From NCBI GenBank assembly GCA_009377735.1, contig WHTL01000248.1, forward strand, positions 1 to 6,057: a stretch of 6,057 bases of DNA, in the 5' to 3' direction. Each line of letters begins with the position of its first letter. Within the stretch, counting starts at the first letter, position 1. The stretch is from Acidimicrobiia bacterium (GTDB lineage: Bacteria; Actinomycetota; Acidimicrobiia; Spongiisociales; ZC4RG35). Under the pieces are notes generated by a model. It made no database searches and was not told the DNA's origin. It saw nothing but the letters and a program-made list of their open reading frames with translations. Position numbers and translations under genes: made by a program. This document shows, one piece after another, positions 1 to 5,236 of the stretch.

Positions 1-441
1 CCGGAGACGACCCTGGCCGGGGCCGATCTGTGGGCATATCGCGACCGCATCACCGAGTCGGTATCTCGACTCGGAGTCATCCACAAGTTCGATGTCCTGG
101 TCCCGCCTCATCTCGTGGACTCTTTGGCCGGCGAGTTGCGGTCACGCCTCTCTCCCCACCGCCTGTTTGTATTCGGCCATCTCCTCGCCCACGACATCCA
201 TCTCAACGTTGCCCCCGCCACACCCGGTGCTCATCTTCCCGGCGATGTTGACGACATCGTCTATGACGCCGTCGAGAGAGTGGGAGGCATGGCGGCGGGC
301 GAACACGGTGTGGGTCGGGTCAAGACCGATCGGGTCTGGGCAAGCCTGAGGGAGGAGCAACGCCGGATTGTCGAGGAACAGAACCGGCGTCTGGACCCCG
401 ATGGCAGACTCAACCCCGGGGTGGGCCGCCGCTTCGATTGA
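1..441 (+). CDS. FAD-linked oxidase, C-terminal part (5' end outside window)
   Basis: The last 146 residues of a GlcD/D-2-hydroxyacid dehydrogenase-type flavoenzyme; the N-terminal FAD-binding domain lies outside the window. The frame is open from base 1 to the TGA at 439-441. Family hallmarks of the FAD-oxidase C-terminal domain are visible in order: HKFDVLVP (residues 28-35 of the fragment), FGHLLAHDIHLNV (58-70), GEHGVGRVK (100-108) and the closing DPDGRLNPG. In this family the histidines of GHxGDGNxH and the EHGxG glutamate/histidine help bind the catalytic metal and the 2-hydroxyacid carboxylate. H60 and H67 keep that spacing and E101-H102 are present, but the usual GDGN between them reads LAHD. 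The likely reaction is oxidation of a 2-hydroxy acid such as glycolate, D-lactate or D-2-hydroxyglutarate; the exact substrate cannot be told. It converges on the next gene across a repeat-containing gap. Confidence 0.85.
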   Translation, partial: PETTLAGADLWAYRDRITESVSRLGVIHKFDVLVPPHLVDSLAGELRSRLSPHRLFVFGHLLAHDIHLNVAPATPGAHLPGDVDDIVYDAVERVGGMAAGEHGVGRVKTDRVWASLREEQRRIVEEQNRRLDPDGRLNPGVGRRFD

Positions 442-461
442 GGTCGTAATTGAGCGTCCTC

Positions 462-517
462 CCGAACATTGGGCTGGGGCGGTCGCTGAACGGCTGTGGG
501 AACCCTGGGTTCGTGGG
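462..517 (-). repeat. Diverged inverted copy of the intergenic palindromic repeat
   Basis: The reverse complement of this stretch aligns with the tandem repeat unit at 5755-5824: about 44 of 56 aligned bases are identical plus one 2-base gap, by my hand alignment. The best conserved parts are the core palindrome (GAACCCTGGGTTC at 499-511), an AGCGAC block and the end AGCCC..GTTCGG. It fills much of the 117-base gap between the convergent oxidase and M50-like genes, a typical place for REP-like elements. The palindrome could also serve as a transcription end for both genes, although no T-tract follows. Confidence 0.7.
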
Positions 518-558
518 AGTGTGCGTGGTGGCCCCGACCCGAGATCGCGATGGTGGGA

Positions 559-1251
559 CTAGTCCCCGAGACTGCGGGCGATGGCCATCTCGCGGCGGAA
601 CTTCTTCCAGTCGGACACCTTCACCGACCACACCAGGTCGATCATGATGGCTGCCATCCCGGCCGCAAGCAGCAGCCAGACCACCCAGGTGGCGAGATCG
701 GCCGCCACGGCAGCCGGGATCAACAGGAATGGGATCAGCTTGGTGAGGATGGCGCCGGAGGCGTGCATCCATGCCCGCTTTTGTGGCGGGGTGCGGAGAT
801 AGGAGGAGTAGTCGATCTTCACCCCGGGCTGGGGGATCCCACCCAGACCGAAGAAGAGATGGGTGAACTGGATACCCATGAACCGTCCCACCACAAGGTG
901 GGCCAGGGTGTGGGTGAAGACCAACAGGAGTGCGGTCCCGAGTCCGAACAAAAGCCAGTTCCAGGGCTCTGTCTGGTAGTAGGAGATCGCCACCAGCCCT
1001 AAACCGATCAGGCTCATCCCCCACAGAAGACGCTGTCCGGAGGCGATGGGGAACCGAACTGGGACGCCATTCTCGAAGGCGGCCCGATCGATAACGGCGA
1101 TGCCGTCGGCAAAGGGCTCCACGTCGTCGGGGTTCCCCTTCACCCACCGCACGGCACGCCAAAATCCCTCATCCTTCAGATCTGGTGACTCGCCATCATC
1201 AACCAGCTGTTTGCAGCGGGTCAGAATGGCCTCGACCTCGTTGCGGTCCAT
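559..1251 (-). CDS. M50 (site-2 protease)-like membrane protein with degenerate active site
   Basis: A 230-residue protein with a soluble N-terminal region (about 1-70, rich in acidic residues and ending VRFPIASGQ), then hydrophobic segments at about 75-92, 97-120, 163-185 and 186-208, and a basic C-terminus (DWKKFRREMAIAR). The second segment carries HTLAHLVVGR (H114-H118), placed like the HExxH zinc motif of intramembrane site-2 proteases (M50) and followed by a membrane-reentrant-like stretch (FTHLFFGLGGIP) and HASGAI (163-168). The catalytic glutamate of HExxH is absent: the motif reads H-T-L-A-H. A D206 in MIDLVW may be the third metal position. I infer an M50-related pseudoprotease, or a family with altered chemistry; substrate unknown. 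The ATG at 1249-1251 is the only good start, and no clear Shine-Dalgarno precedes it. It lies last in a run of minus-strand genes, 92 bases after the EthD-type gene. Confidence 0.75.
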   Translation of the reverse strand: MDRNEVEAILTRCKQLVDDGESPDLKDEGFWRAVRWVKGNPDDVEPFADGIAVIDRAAFENGVPVRFPIASGQRLLWGMSLIGLGLVAISYYQTEPWNWLLFGLGTALLLVFTHTLAHLVVGRFMGIQFTHLFFGLGGIPQPGVKIDYSSYLRTPPQKRAWMHASGAILTKLIPFLLIPAAVAADLATWVVWLLLAAGMAAIMIDLVWSVKVSDWKKFRREMAIARSLGD

Positions 1252-1278
1252 ATAGGAAGGTTAGGGCATGGGGTCGCT

Positions 1279-1322
1279 AACGGCTCCTCCCTCTCTGGGA
1301 GGGTGACCCAAGAAGAGCCGTT
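1279..1322 (-). terminator. Nested inverted repeat between EthD-type and M50-like genes
   Basis: AACGGCTC (1279-1286) pairs perfectly with GAGCCGTT (1315-1322). Inside the left half a second stem CTCCC (1287-1291) / GGGAG (1297-1301) forms over a five-base loop. It begins 28 bases after the minus-strand stop of the EthD-type gene, where a terminator or mRNA-processing hairpin is expected. No U-tract follows on the minus strand, so classical Rho-independent termination is unproven; a structured attenuator before the M50-like gene is the alternative. Confidence 0.4.
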
Positions 1323-1343
1323 CTGTGCGGGTTGGGGAGTTCA

Positions 1344-1673
1344 TCAGTTGGGTTCGATGATCCGATGCTCGTCGGCCCAGGCAGCCACGACCGTTTCCAG
1401 ATTCATGAAGGTAGAGGCATCCGAAATGACGGTTGACCATTCAGGCGTTTGGGTCGCAGTCGCTGCTGCATCGAAACTGTCGAACCAGACCTCGCCGAGG
1501 CCGGTGTAGGGGATGCCACCGCCCTCGGGGCTCGCCATGCAGTGGTCCTGCACATAGCCCCGCAAACCGGGAACGGCGCGGACGAGGTCTGCGTGCTCGT
1601 TGCGCCAATGACGAAGGGCTTCCTCTCTTGATACAGCGTCCTTAACGTGCCACATGGTTAGTCGTTTGATCAC
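1344..1673 (-). CDS. EthD-type / dimeric alpha-beta barrel protein
   Basis: A 109-residue single-domain protein. The signature RHWRNEHADLVRAVPGLRGY (21-40), preceded by a beta strand VIKRLTMWHV and followed by YTGLGEVWFDSFDAAATA (56-73), is the EthD pattern: a ferredoxin-like fold that usually dimerises into an alpha/beta barrel. EthD is named from ethyl tert-butyl ether degradation, but most homologues have no known substrate, so no reaction is assigned. The start is chosen as GTG at 1671-1673 because GGAGG lies six bases upstream and family members normally begin with this strand. The ATG at 1685 and TTG at 1709 would add residues without matching the family and have poorer ribosome binding sites. 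It sits 69 bases downstream of the small two-cysteine protein gene on the same strand, separated by an inverted repeat. Confidence 0.8.
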   Translation of the reverse strand: MIKRLTMWHVKDAVSREEALRHWRNEHADLVRAVPGLRGYVQDHCMASPEGGGIPYTGLGEVWFDSFDAAATATQTPEWSTVISDASTFMNLETVVAAWADEHRIIEPN

Positions 1674-1678
1674 GGCAT

Positions 1679-1683
1679 CCTCC
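1679..1683 (-). promoter_or_regulatory. Shine-Dalgarno that decides the EthD-type start
   Basis: GGAGG on the minus strand, five bases (ATGCC) before the GTG at 1673-1671. This spacing favours GTG over the in-frame ATG at 1685, which overlaps this site. Confidence 0.6.
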
Positions 1684-1699
1684 ATCAAGCTGTGCCCCG

Positions 1700-1736
1700 A
1701 ACCAATCAAATTCTATCGCCCTGGGCCTCATTGGTT
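1700..1736. repeat. 7-bp perfect inverted repeat with 23-base spacer
   Basis: AACCAAT (1700-1706) is matched by ATTGGTT (1730-1736). It lies between the stop of the two-cysteine protein gene and the start of the EthD-type gene, both on the minus strand. It may be a regulator-binding site for the EthD-type gene or a weak stem ending the upstream transcript. There is no T-run and no strong promoter beside it, so the role is open. Confidence 0.35.
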
Positions 1737-1742
1737 ACTTCG

Positions 1743-2066
1743 CTATGCCTGATCTGGGACCACCAGAGCTCTGCCGGTGGAACCATCGATCAACATCCGT
1801 CGGCCAAGGGGCACGCTTAATCGCGGCTGGACGACATCTTGGCAATCGTCGCCGCCGAACCTGAGACGGAAGCGATGATCAAAGACCGTGATCTTGACCA
1901 AGGAGTCGTCCTCGTACACCTCGACGCTGAGTCCAGCGCCACAACTGTTGACGATCGCGGTGACGACGCGATCGTTCGAGGCCATCTCTGTGTCTGCGAC
2001 CTCCACCACTGCCGGAGAGTTCAGGTACAGGATGGCTGCGAGAGCGGCTAGGACGGTGAGTGTCAC
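1743..2066 (-). CDS. Small membrane-anchored or secreted protein, two cysteines
   Basis: A 107-residue protein I do not recognise. Residues 2-20 (TLTVLAALAAILYLNSPAV) form a hydrophobic segment suitable as an uncleaved anchor or signal peptide; the rest is polar and strand-rich, with C42 (NSCGAG) and C75 (DDCQD) that could make a disulphide outside the membrane. The GTG at 2064-2066 is the only start codon in the frame after an upstream in-frame stop near 2112, and it has only a weak purine stretch upstream. The frame uses mostly G/C third bases and is not interrupted. It follows marR on the same strand after 201 bases. It could be a small envelope protein; function unknown. Confidence 0.6.
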   Translation of the reverse strand: MTLTVLAALAAILYLNSPAVVEVADTEMASNDRVVTAIVNSCGAGLSVEVYEDDSLVKITVFDHRFRLRFGGDDCQDVVQPRLSVPLGRRMLIDGSTGRALVVPDQA

Positions 2067-2267
2067 CGTAGTGGGGCGTCGCCCTGCGGACTTCGTTCTC
2101 TGGAGGGATTCCTACCTCGTGCGGGACCAACGGGTCAAAGCCGTTGTCCCAGCCCCGCTGGCTACGGAGGTCCTAGAGGCGGCTGGGATCGAAGATGTCG
2201 AGCTTTGCGAACTGCTGCCGACACTTGAACCTTTCTATCGACCCCCGATTGTGCCGGGCTACGCCTG
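2067..2267. other. 201-base gap between marR and the two-cysteine gene, open on the plus strand
   Basis: No gene is called here. On the minus strand the gap holds no convincing frame or terminator. On the plus strand one frame runs without stops through the whole gap and into both neighbours (ATGs at 1888 and 2032, stop after 2592). Its middle translates into a protein-like stretch with an amphipathic segment (EVLEAAGIEDVELCELLP). No Shine-Dalgarno precedes the possible ATG at 2032. Chance openness in GC-rich DNA is the simplest explanation; a gene relic is possible. Confidence 0.25.
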
Positions 2268-2699
2268 TCACTCAGGCCACCTCTCTGCCATTCGCGCTAG
2301 CTCATGCAAAACCCTCAGGAAGACTTCGCGGTCGCTGTCGCTGAGGTCAACGAGCCAACGCTCCTCTCCCGTTTGGATCGCCTCCTGCGTGGCGTCCTTC
2401 ACCTCCCCACCATGCTCTGTCAGGGCGAGGAGATGGACACGTCGGTCATCGGGGTCGGGATACCGGTCGATGAATCCGTCGGCCTCCAACTTGTCGAGGG
2501 TCGGAATGATTCGCGTCTTGTCGGCGCCGATCCGCTCTGCCAGGGCTGCTTGGGTACGCGTCGGATTCCCGTCCAGGGCGAGCAGGACCGTGTAGCCCCA
2601 CATCGTCAACCCGTGGGCCTCGAGCACGGGTTCCTCAGCGGCCATTAGGGCGCGCACCAGCGGGTGCATCATGGCGGCAAGGTCGGGTCTATCCACCAT
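2268..2699 (-). CDS. MarR-family transcriptional regulator
   Basis: A 143-residue winged-helix repressor of normal MarR length. The helix-turn-helix spans about 47-70 (TRTQAALAERIGADKTRIIP then TLDKL), followed by EADGFIDRYPDPDDRRVHLL, whose D-x-D-D-R-R wing (82-87) is the family's DNA-contact hallmark. LTEHG ends the wing, and the helices at 13-30 and 100-141 would form the dimer interface. MarR proteins typically bind palindromes in their own promoter region and are released by phenolic ligands or oxidation. This one has no cysteine, so thiol-based redox sensing like OhrR is not expected. The start is ATG 2697-2699; the upstream Shine-Dalgarno is poor, and ATG-ATG at codons 10-11 is an alternative. 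It is divergent from the multicopper oxidase gene, which is its most likely target (inference). Confidence 0.92.
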   Translation of the reverse strand: MVDRPDLAAMMHPLVRALMAAEEPVLEAHGLTMWGYTVLLALDGNPTRTQAALAERIGADKTRIIPTLDKLEADGFIDRYPDPDDRRVHLLALTEHGGEVKDATQEAIQTGEERWLVDLSDSDREVFLRVLHELARMAERWPE

Positions 2700-2734
2700 C
2701 AGACGAAACCATAGCCAGATTCGATGATCTCTGT

Positions 2735-2762
2735 TTGCAGATTATCAACTTGCGATTATGAT
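2735..2762 (+). promoter_or_regulatory. Putative promoter of the multicopper oxidase operon
   Basis: A -35-like TTGCAG (2735-2740) and a -10-like TATGAT (2757-2762) are separated by 16 bases in an AT-rich island within GC-rich DNA. Transcription would start near 2769, leaving a leader of about 80 bases before the ATG at 2852. Prediction from sequence match only. Confidence 0.5.
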
Positions 2763-2764
2763 AA
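2735..2764. promoter_or_regulatory. Candidate MarR operator overlapping the promoter
   Basis: TTATCA (2742-2747) and TGATAA (2759-2764) form a perfect 6-bp inverted repeat with an 11-base spacer. The same stretch is also a direct repeat, TTGCAGATTAT (2735-2745) and TTGCGATTAT (2750-2759), and a further CAGATT lies at 2716-2721, exactly 22 bases from the one at 2738-2743. The AT-rich dyad covers the predicted -35/-10, where a MarR dimer would block the polymerase and could regulate both divergent genes. Binding by the neighbouring MarR is inferred. Confidence 0.5.
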
Positions 2765-2776
2765 GCTAGCCTCGAC

Positions 2777-2803
2777 CAATGGAGCGGTCAATCAGCTCCA
2801 TTG
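2777..2803. repeat. Perfect 9-bp inverted repeat in the oxidase leader
   Basis: CAATGGAGC (2777-2785) and GCTCCATTG (2795-2803) enclose a 9-base loop. It lies just downstream of the predicted transcription start and about 50 bases before the oxidase ATG, so in RNA it forms a leader hairpin and in DNA a second dyad. It does not cover the Shine-Dalgarno at about 2839-2844. It may be a second operator site, a 5' mRNA stabiliser or an attenuator; no T-tract follows. Confidence 0.55.
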
Positions 2804-2851
2804 CCGATGGGATGGTCGTCACGGACCCGTGATGAGAAAGGGGGAAGAGAA

Positions 2852-4465
2852 ATGCATCCTGACTTGGCATATCAATCGGACAGCGGCGAGGCGGGCCATC
2901 GCCCTGCCGTAGAGAAGCGGAGCCTGCTCCGACGAATCGTGCTGGTCGGCACAATTGCCATTGTCGCCGGGGGTGTCGCGTTTGGTGTGCTCGCCTTGTG
3001 GCTCTACCAGAGTGCCCGCACCGACACCGTCGGAGAACTCGAGTTCACCCAGGAACTCAAGATCCCGCCGTTGCTGGAGCCCGAACGCGGTGCCGATGGC
3101 GGTGCCATCTACCAGCTCGAAATGCAAGAAGGCTTCTCGGAGTTGCTGCCGGGTGTGCAGACGGAAACCTGGGGTGTCAACGGAAGCTACTTGGGTCCGA
3201 CCATCCGTGCCGAACGCGGTGACTGGGTGCGGATGGAGGTCGAGAACGGGCTGCCCGAGGCGACCACCCTGCACTGGCACGGCATGCACCTGCCAGCGGA
3301 CGCGGACGGCAACCCGCACCAGTTGATCGGGCCGGGAGGCGACTGGTCGCCGACTTGGCAGATCCGCCAACCCGTCGGCACGCTCTGGTATCACCCGCAC
3401 CGGATGGGTATGACCGCCGACCACGTTTACCGTGGCTTGGCCGGGATGTTCCTGATCGACGACCCGGAGAACGTCCCCGACGAGCTGCCGCAGACCTACG
3501 GCGTCGACGACATCCCCGTCATCATCCAGGACAAGCGCTTCACTGACGACGGAGGGTTGGACCGCTCCGAACCATTCGGCAGCCAAGTCGGCCAGCTCGG
3601 TGACACCATCCTCGTCAACGGCACCTACATGCCCTACCTCGACGTCGAGCGTGAGCGGGTCCGGTTGCGTGTGCTCAACGCCTCCAACGGCCGCTTCTAC
3701 AACCTCCAGTTCGCCGACGGGCGTCCGTTCCAGCTGATCGGCACCGACGGTGGACTGCTCACCCAGGCACAGGAACTCACCGAGGTGCAGGTTTCGCCCG
3801 GCGAACGCGCCGAGATCATCGTCACCCTCGAACCCGGCGAGCGGACCTCGCTGATCAGCGCCGACCCCGATCTGACCCTGGAAGGATTCAGCCACCGCTT
3901 CTCCGGCGGTGACGACACCCTCGCACTGCTGGAACTACGCGCCGCGGAGAACCTCGGTCCGGCGCCGCAGCTGCCAGCGGTCCTGGCCGAGGACGAGCTG
4001 CCCGAGGCTGAGGATGCCACGGTGAATCGCCAGTTCGTCTTGGATGGGACCTCCCGGATCAATGACAAGCGGATGGACATGAACCGCATCGACACGGTCG
4101 TCGGCGTCGACACGACCGAGATCTGGGAGGTCACCAACAGCTCGGGCAGCCCGCACAGCTTCCACGTGCACGACGTGCAGTTCCGCGTGCTCGAGATCGG
4201 CGGCCAAGACCCACCCGTCGAGCTCACCGGAGCAAAGGACACCGTATTCATCCCCCGAAACGCCACGGTCCGGATCGCCATCGAGTTCACCGACTACTCG
4301 GACCCGCAGACCCCATACATGTACCACTGCCATCTGCTACGACACGAGGACAACGGGATGATGGCTCAGTTCACCGTCGTCGAAGCCGACGAGGTCGACA
4401 GCGCGCCTCGCGAGATCACGGGCGTTCACGACGACCACAACAGAGAACAAGGAGACTCGCAATGA
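2852..4465 (+). CDS. Multicopper oxidase, three-cupredoxin CueO/CotA type, membrane-anchored
   Basis: A 537-residue copper oxidase that takes electrons from substrates at a type-1 copper and reduces O2 to water at a trinuclear cluster. All four copper motifs are present: HWHG (H141, H143), WYHPH (H181, H183), HSFHVH (H435, H438, H440) and HCHLLRHEDNGMM (H492, C493, H494, H498, axial ligand M503). The cupredoxin domains cover about 60-205, 215-365 and 390-512. Residues 28-52 form a hydrophobic segment after RSLLRR, so it is probably anchored with the enzyme outside; the RR may be a weak Tat signal. The CueO methionine-rich insert is missing, so a cuprous-oxidase role like CueO is not assured; laccase or bilirubin-oxidase-like activity is equally possible. 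The start is ATG 2852, with AGGGGG seven bases upstream; a TTG at 2801 would lie inside the leader hairpin. The stop overlaps the next ATG (ATGA). Confidence 0.95.
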   Translation: MHPDLAYQSDSGEAGHRPAVEKRSLLRRIVLVGTIAIVAGGVAFGVLALWLYQSARTDTVGELEFTQELKIPPLLEPERGADGGAIYQLEMQEGFSELLPGVQTETWGVNGSYLGPTIRAERGDWVRMEVENGLPEATTLHWHGMHLPADADGNPHQLIGPGGDWSPTWQIRQPVGTLWYHPHRMGMTADHVYRGLAGMFLIDDPENVPDELPQTYGVDDIPVIIQDKRFTDDGGLDRSEPFGSQVGQLGDTILVNGTYMPYLDVERERVRLRVLNASNGRFYNLQFADGRPFQLIGTDGGLLTQAQELTEVQVSPGERAEIIVTLEPGERTSLISADPDLTLEGFSHRFSGGDDTLALLELRAAENLGPAPQLPAVLAEDELPEAEDATVNRQFVLDGTSRINDKRMDMNRIDTVVGVDTTEIWEVTNSSGSPHSFHVHDVQFRVLEIGGQDPPVELTGAKDTVFIPRNATVRIAIEFTDYSDPQTPYMYHCHLLRHEDNGMMAQFTVVEADEVDSAPREITGVHDDHNREQGDSQ

Positions 4466-4584
4466 CAACGATTCGATTTGTCCCAAAGCACGGTGCACTA
4501 CCGCGCCGCTGCACCCGAACAACCCACCGGTCCACCGGTGGTGTACGCCACGGCTTCCTGCCAATGGCGAGGGTGTCGTCATGA
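4462..4584 (+). CDS. Possible 40-residue bridging ORF between oxidase and DUF1761 genes
   Basis: The ATG at 4462-4464 overlaps the oxidase stop as ATGA, with GGAG (4451-4454) seven bases upstream. The ORF ends at TGA 4582-4584, overlapping the next ATG (4581) in the same ATGA manner. Initiation signals are therefore very good. The peptide is basic, arginine- and threonine-rich (RRCTRTTHRSTGGVRHG) and resembles no family I know. Its third codon positions are less GC-rich than in the alternative frame that continues the oxidase frame past its stop. It may serve only to couple translation, be a small real protein, or be remnant sequence. Confidence 0.35.
   Translation: MTTIRFVPKHGALPRRCTRTTHRSTGGVRHGFLPMARVSS
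4524..4541. repeat. 18-bp near-perfect palindrome inside the operon
   Basis: CCACCGGT (4524-4531) and ACCGGTGG (4534-4541) are perfect reverse complements around a central CC. As RNA it would form a stem of seven base pairs or fewer, 40 bases before the DUF1761 start. It could be a binding site or a processing/coupling structure. It lies within the 40-codon ORF and may be partly chance from GC-rich codons. Confidence 0.4.
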
Positions 4585-4966
4585 TTGCTTTGGGTATTGG
4601 CATCGCGACGATCGCCGCTTTCCTGATCAGTTTCGCCTACTACTGGGTCATGCCCGCCCCGCCAGCGACCGAGGCCGCCGCCGCCGATCAGGAAGCAGCT
4701 TCACAACCCGCGATTTCCCAGATCCTGATCGAGACGTCCGGGCCGCGGTCACCGCATGCCTTGTTGCTGGACTGCTCGTGGCCGGTGACTGGAGCGGACC
4801 GACCAGCGGGGCACTCCTCGGTCTGGCGCTGACTGTGCTGCCACTTGTTCTGCTGACCGGGTCCGTGGTCCACGAAGGCATCCCGATCCGCACCGCGGCC
4901 GCACATGCCGGTGATTGGGTGATCAAACTGACCGTCATCGGTGCTGTGACCGGGATGTTCATCTGA
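4581..4966 (+). pseudogene. DUF1761-type membrane protein, frameshifted
   Basis: Two frames together give one DUF1761-like protein of about 128 residues, the usual family size. The first part (ATG 4581, GAGGG seven bases upstream) reads MIALGIGIATIAAFLISFAY then YWVM, an N-terminal membrane helix, and stays sensible to QILIE (to about 4733). From about 4736 the frame must move by one base (one base missing) to continue VRAAVTACLVAGLLVAGDWSG, then LPLVLLTGSVVHEGIP, and finally HAGDWVIKLTVIGAVTGMFI, which matches the family's conserved C-terminal helix. Without the shift the first frame ends at 4832 after unlike-coded residues. DUF1761 proteins are small multi-helix membrane proteins of unknown function. 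The break may be a true mutation or a sequencing error; no slippery heptamer is visible there. Its place behind the oxidase suggests co-transcription. Confidence 0.7.
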
Positions 4967-5101
4967 CCGCCACCACTGCGGGTGCACACGTCCACCACGA
5001 CGGGGCCACTCGACCTCACCTCCACCGGTAAGGCAAGACCAGGCGACGCAACGCGCAAACCGTCAGGGAACGATGGCGACTGTCGAAGTAGTTGGAGGAC
5101 T

Positions 5102-5139
5102 GGAGGTAGGGAGTGGACGCGTTCGCCACCTCCTCCTCC
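5102..5139. terminator. Imperfect purine/pyrimidine hairpin between convergent genes
   Basis: GGAGGTAGGGAGTGG (5102-5116) pairs, with small bulges, with CCACCTCCTCCTCC (5126-5139) over a nine-base loop. The position suits a terminator for the oxidase operon from the left, and possibly for rrf2 transcription from the right. No T-run follows on either side, so efficiency is unknown. Confidence 0.4.
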
Positions 5140-5200
5140 GGGATGCTCCTATAGATGTCAAGTGGCTTGTTGGTGGGCGCGTAGGATCCAGTAGATTTCT

Positions 5201-5212
5201 CGGGCACGCCCG
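5201..5212 (-). terminator. Short GC palindrome 24 bases after the Rrf2 stop
   Basis: CGGGC (5201-5205) and GCCCG (5208-5212) flank AC. In the Rrf2 transcript this gives a stem of four GC pairs with a four-base loop. It is short and has no U-tract, so it is at most a weak terminator. Confidence 0.25.
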
Positions 5213-5236
5213 TAGGCTCTATCAGTCCTTGGTGAC

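Larger units (their letters stand above)
4967..5236. other. Gene-free convergent gap of 270 bases
   Basis: This lies between the plus-strand DUF1761-type gene and the minus-strand Rrf2 gene. No convincing gene is seen. A minus-strand frame at 5207-5016 (63 codons, GTG start) is open, but it has no Shine-Dalgarno and its GTG sits inside a small palindrome. The gap holds the two hairpins listed separately and otherwise nothing I recognise. Confidence 0.5.

Noticed and set aside
410..1162. Long minus-strand frame (250 codons) overlapping the M50-like gene
   Set aside because: It is an arginine- and proline-rich shadow of the real gene in another frame. It also runs through the repeat and has no family resemblance.
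1340..1370. T-loop-like GGTTCGATGATCC suggesting a tRNA
   Set aside because: No acceptor stem or anticodon arm can be built around it, and it lies in the 3' end of the EthD-type coding sequence.
2819..3895. Minus-strand frame of 358 codons opposite the multicopper oxidase
   Set aside because: It is a valine- and glycine-rich antisense shadow of a gene with complete copper motifs, and it has no recognisable domain.
4715..4737. Programmed ribosomal frameshift in the DUF1761-type gene
   Set aside because: No X-XXY-YYZ heptamer lies in the reading frame; ATTTCCCA is out of register. No downstream stem is evident, so mutation or sequencing error is simpler.
4478..4966. Single 162-codon plus-strand gene starting at 4478
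   Set aside because: Only its C-terminal part (from about 4736) looks like protein. The middle is arginine-rich shadow of the DUF1761 N-terminal frame, so a frameshifted gene from 4581 explains it better.
5016..5207. 63-codon minus-strand ORF downstream of the Rrf2 gene
   Set aside because: It has a GTG start with no Shine-Dalgarno and no family resemblance. The start lies inside a small palindrome and the ORF spans a probable terminator hairpin.
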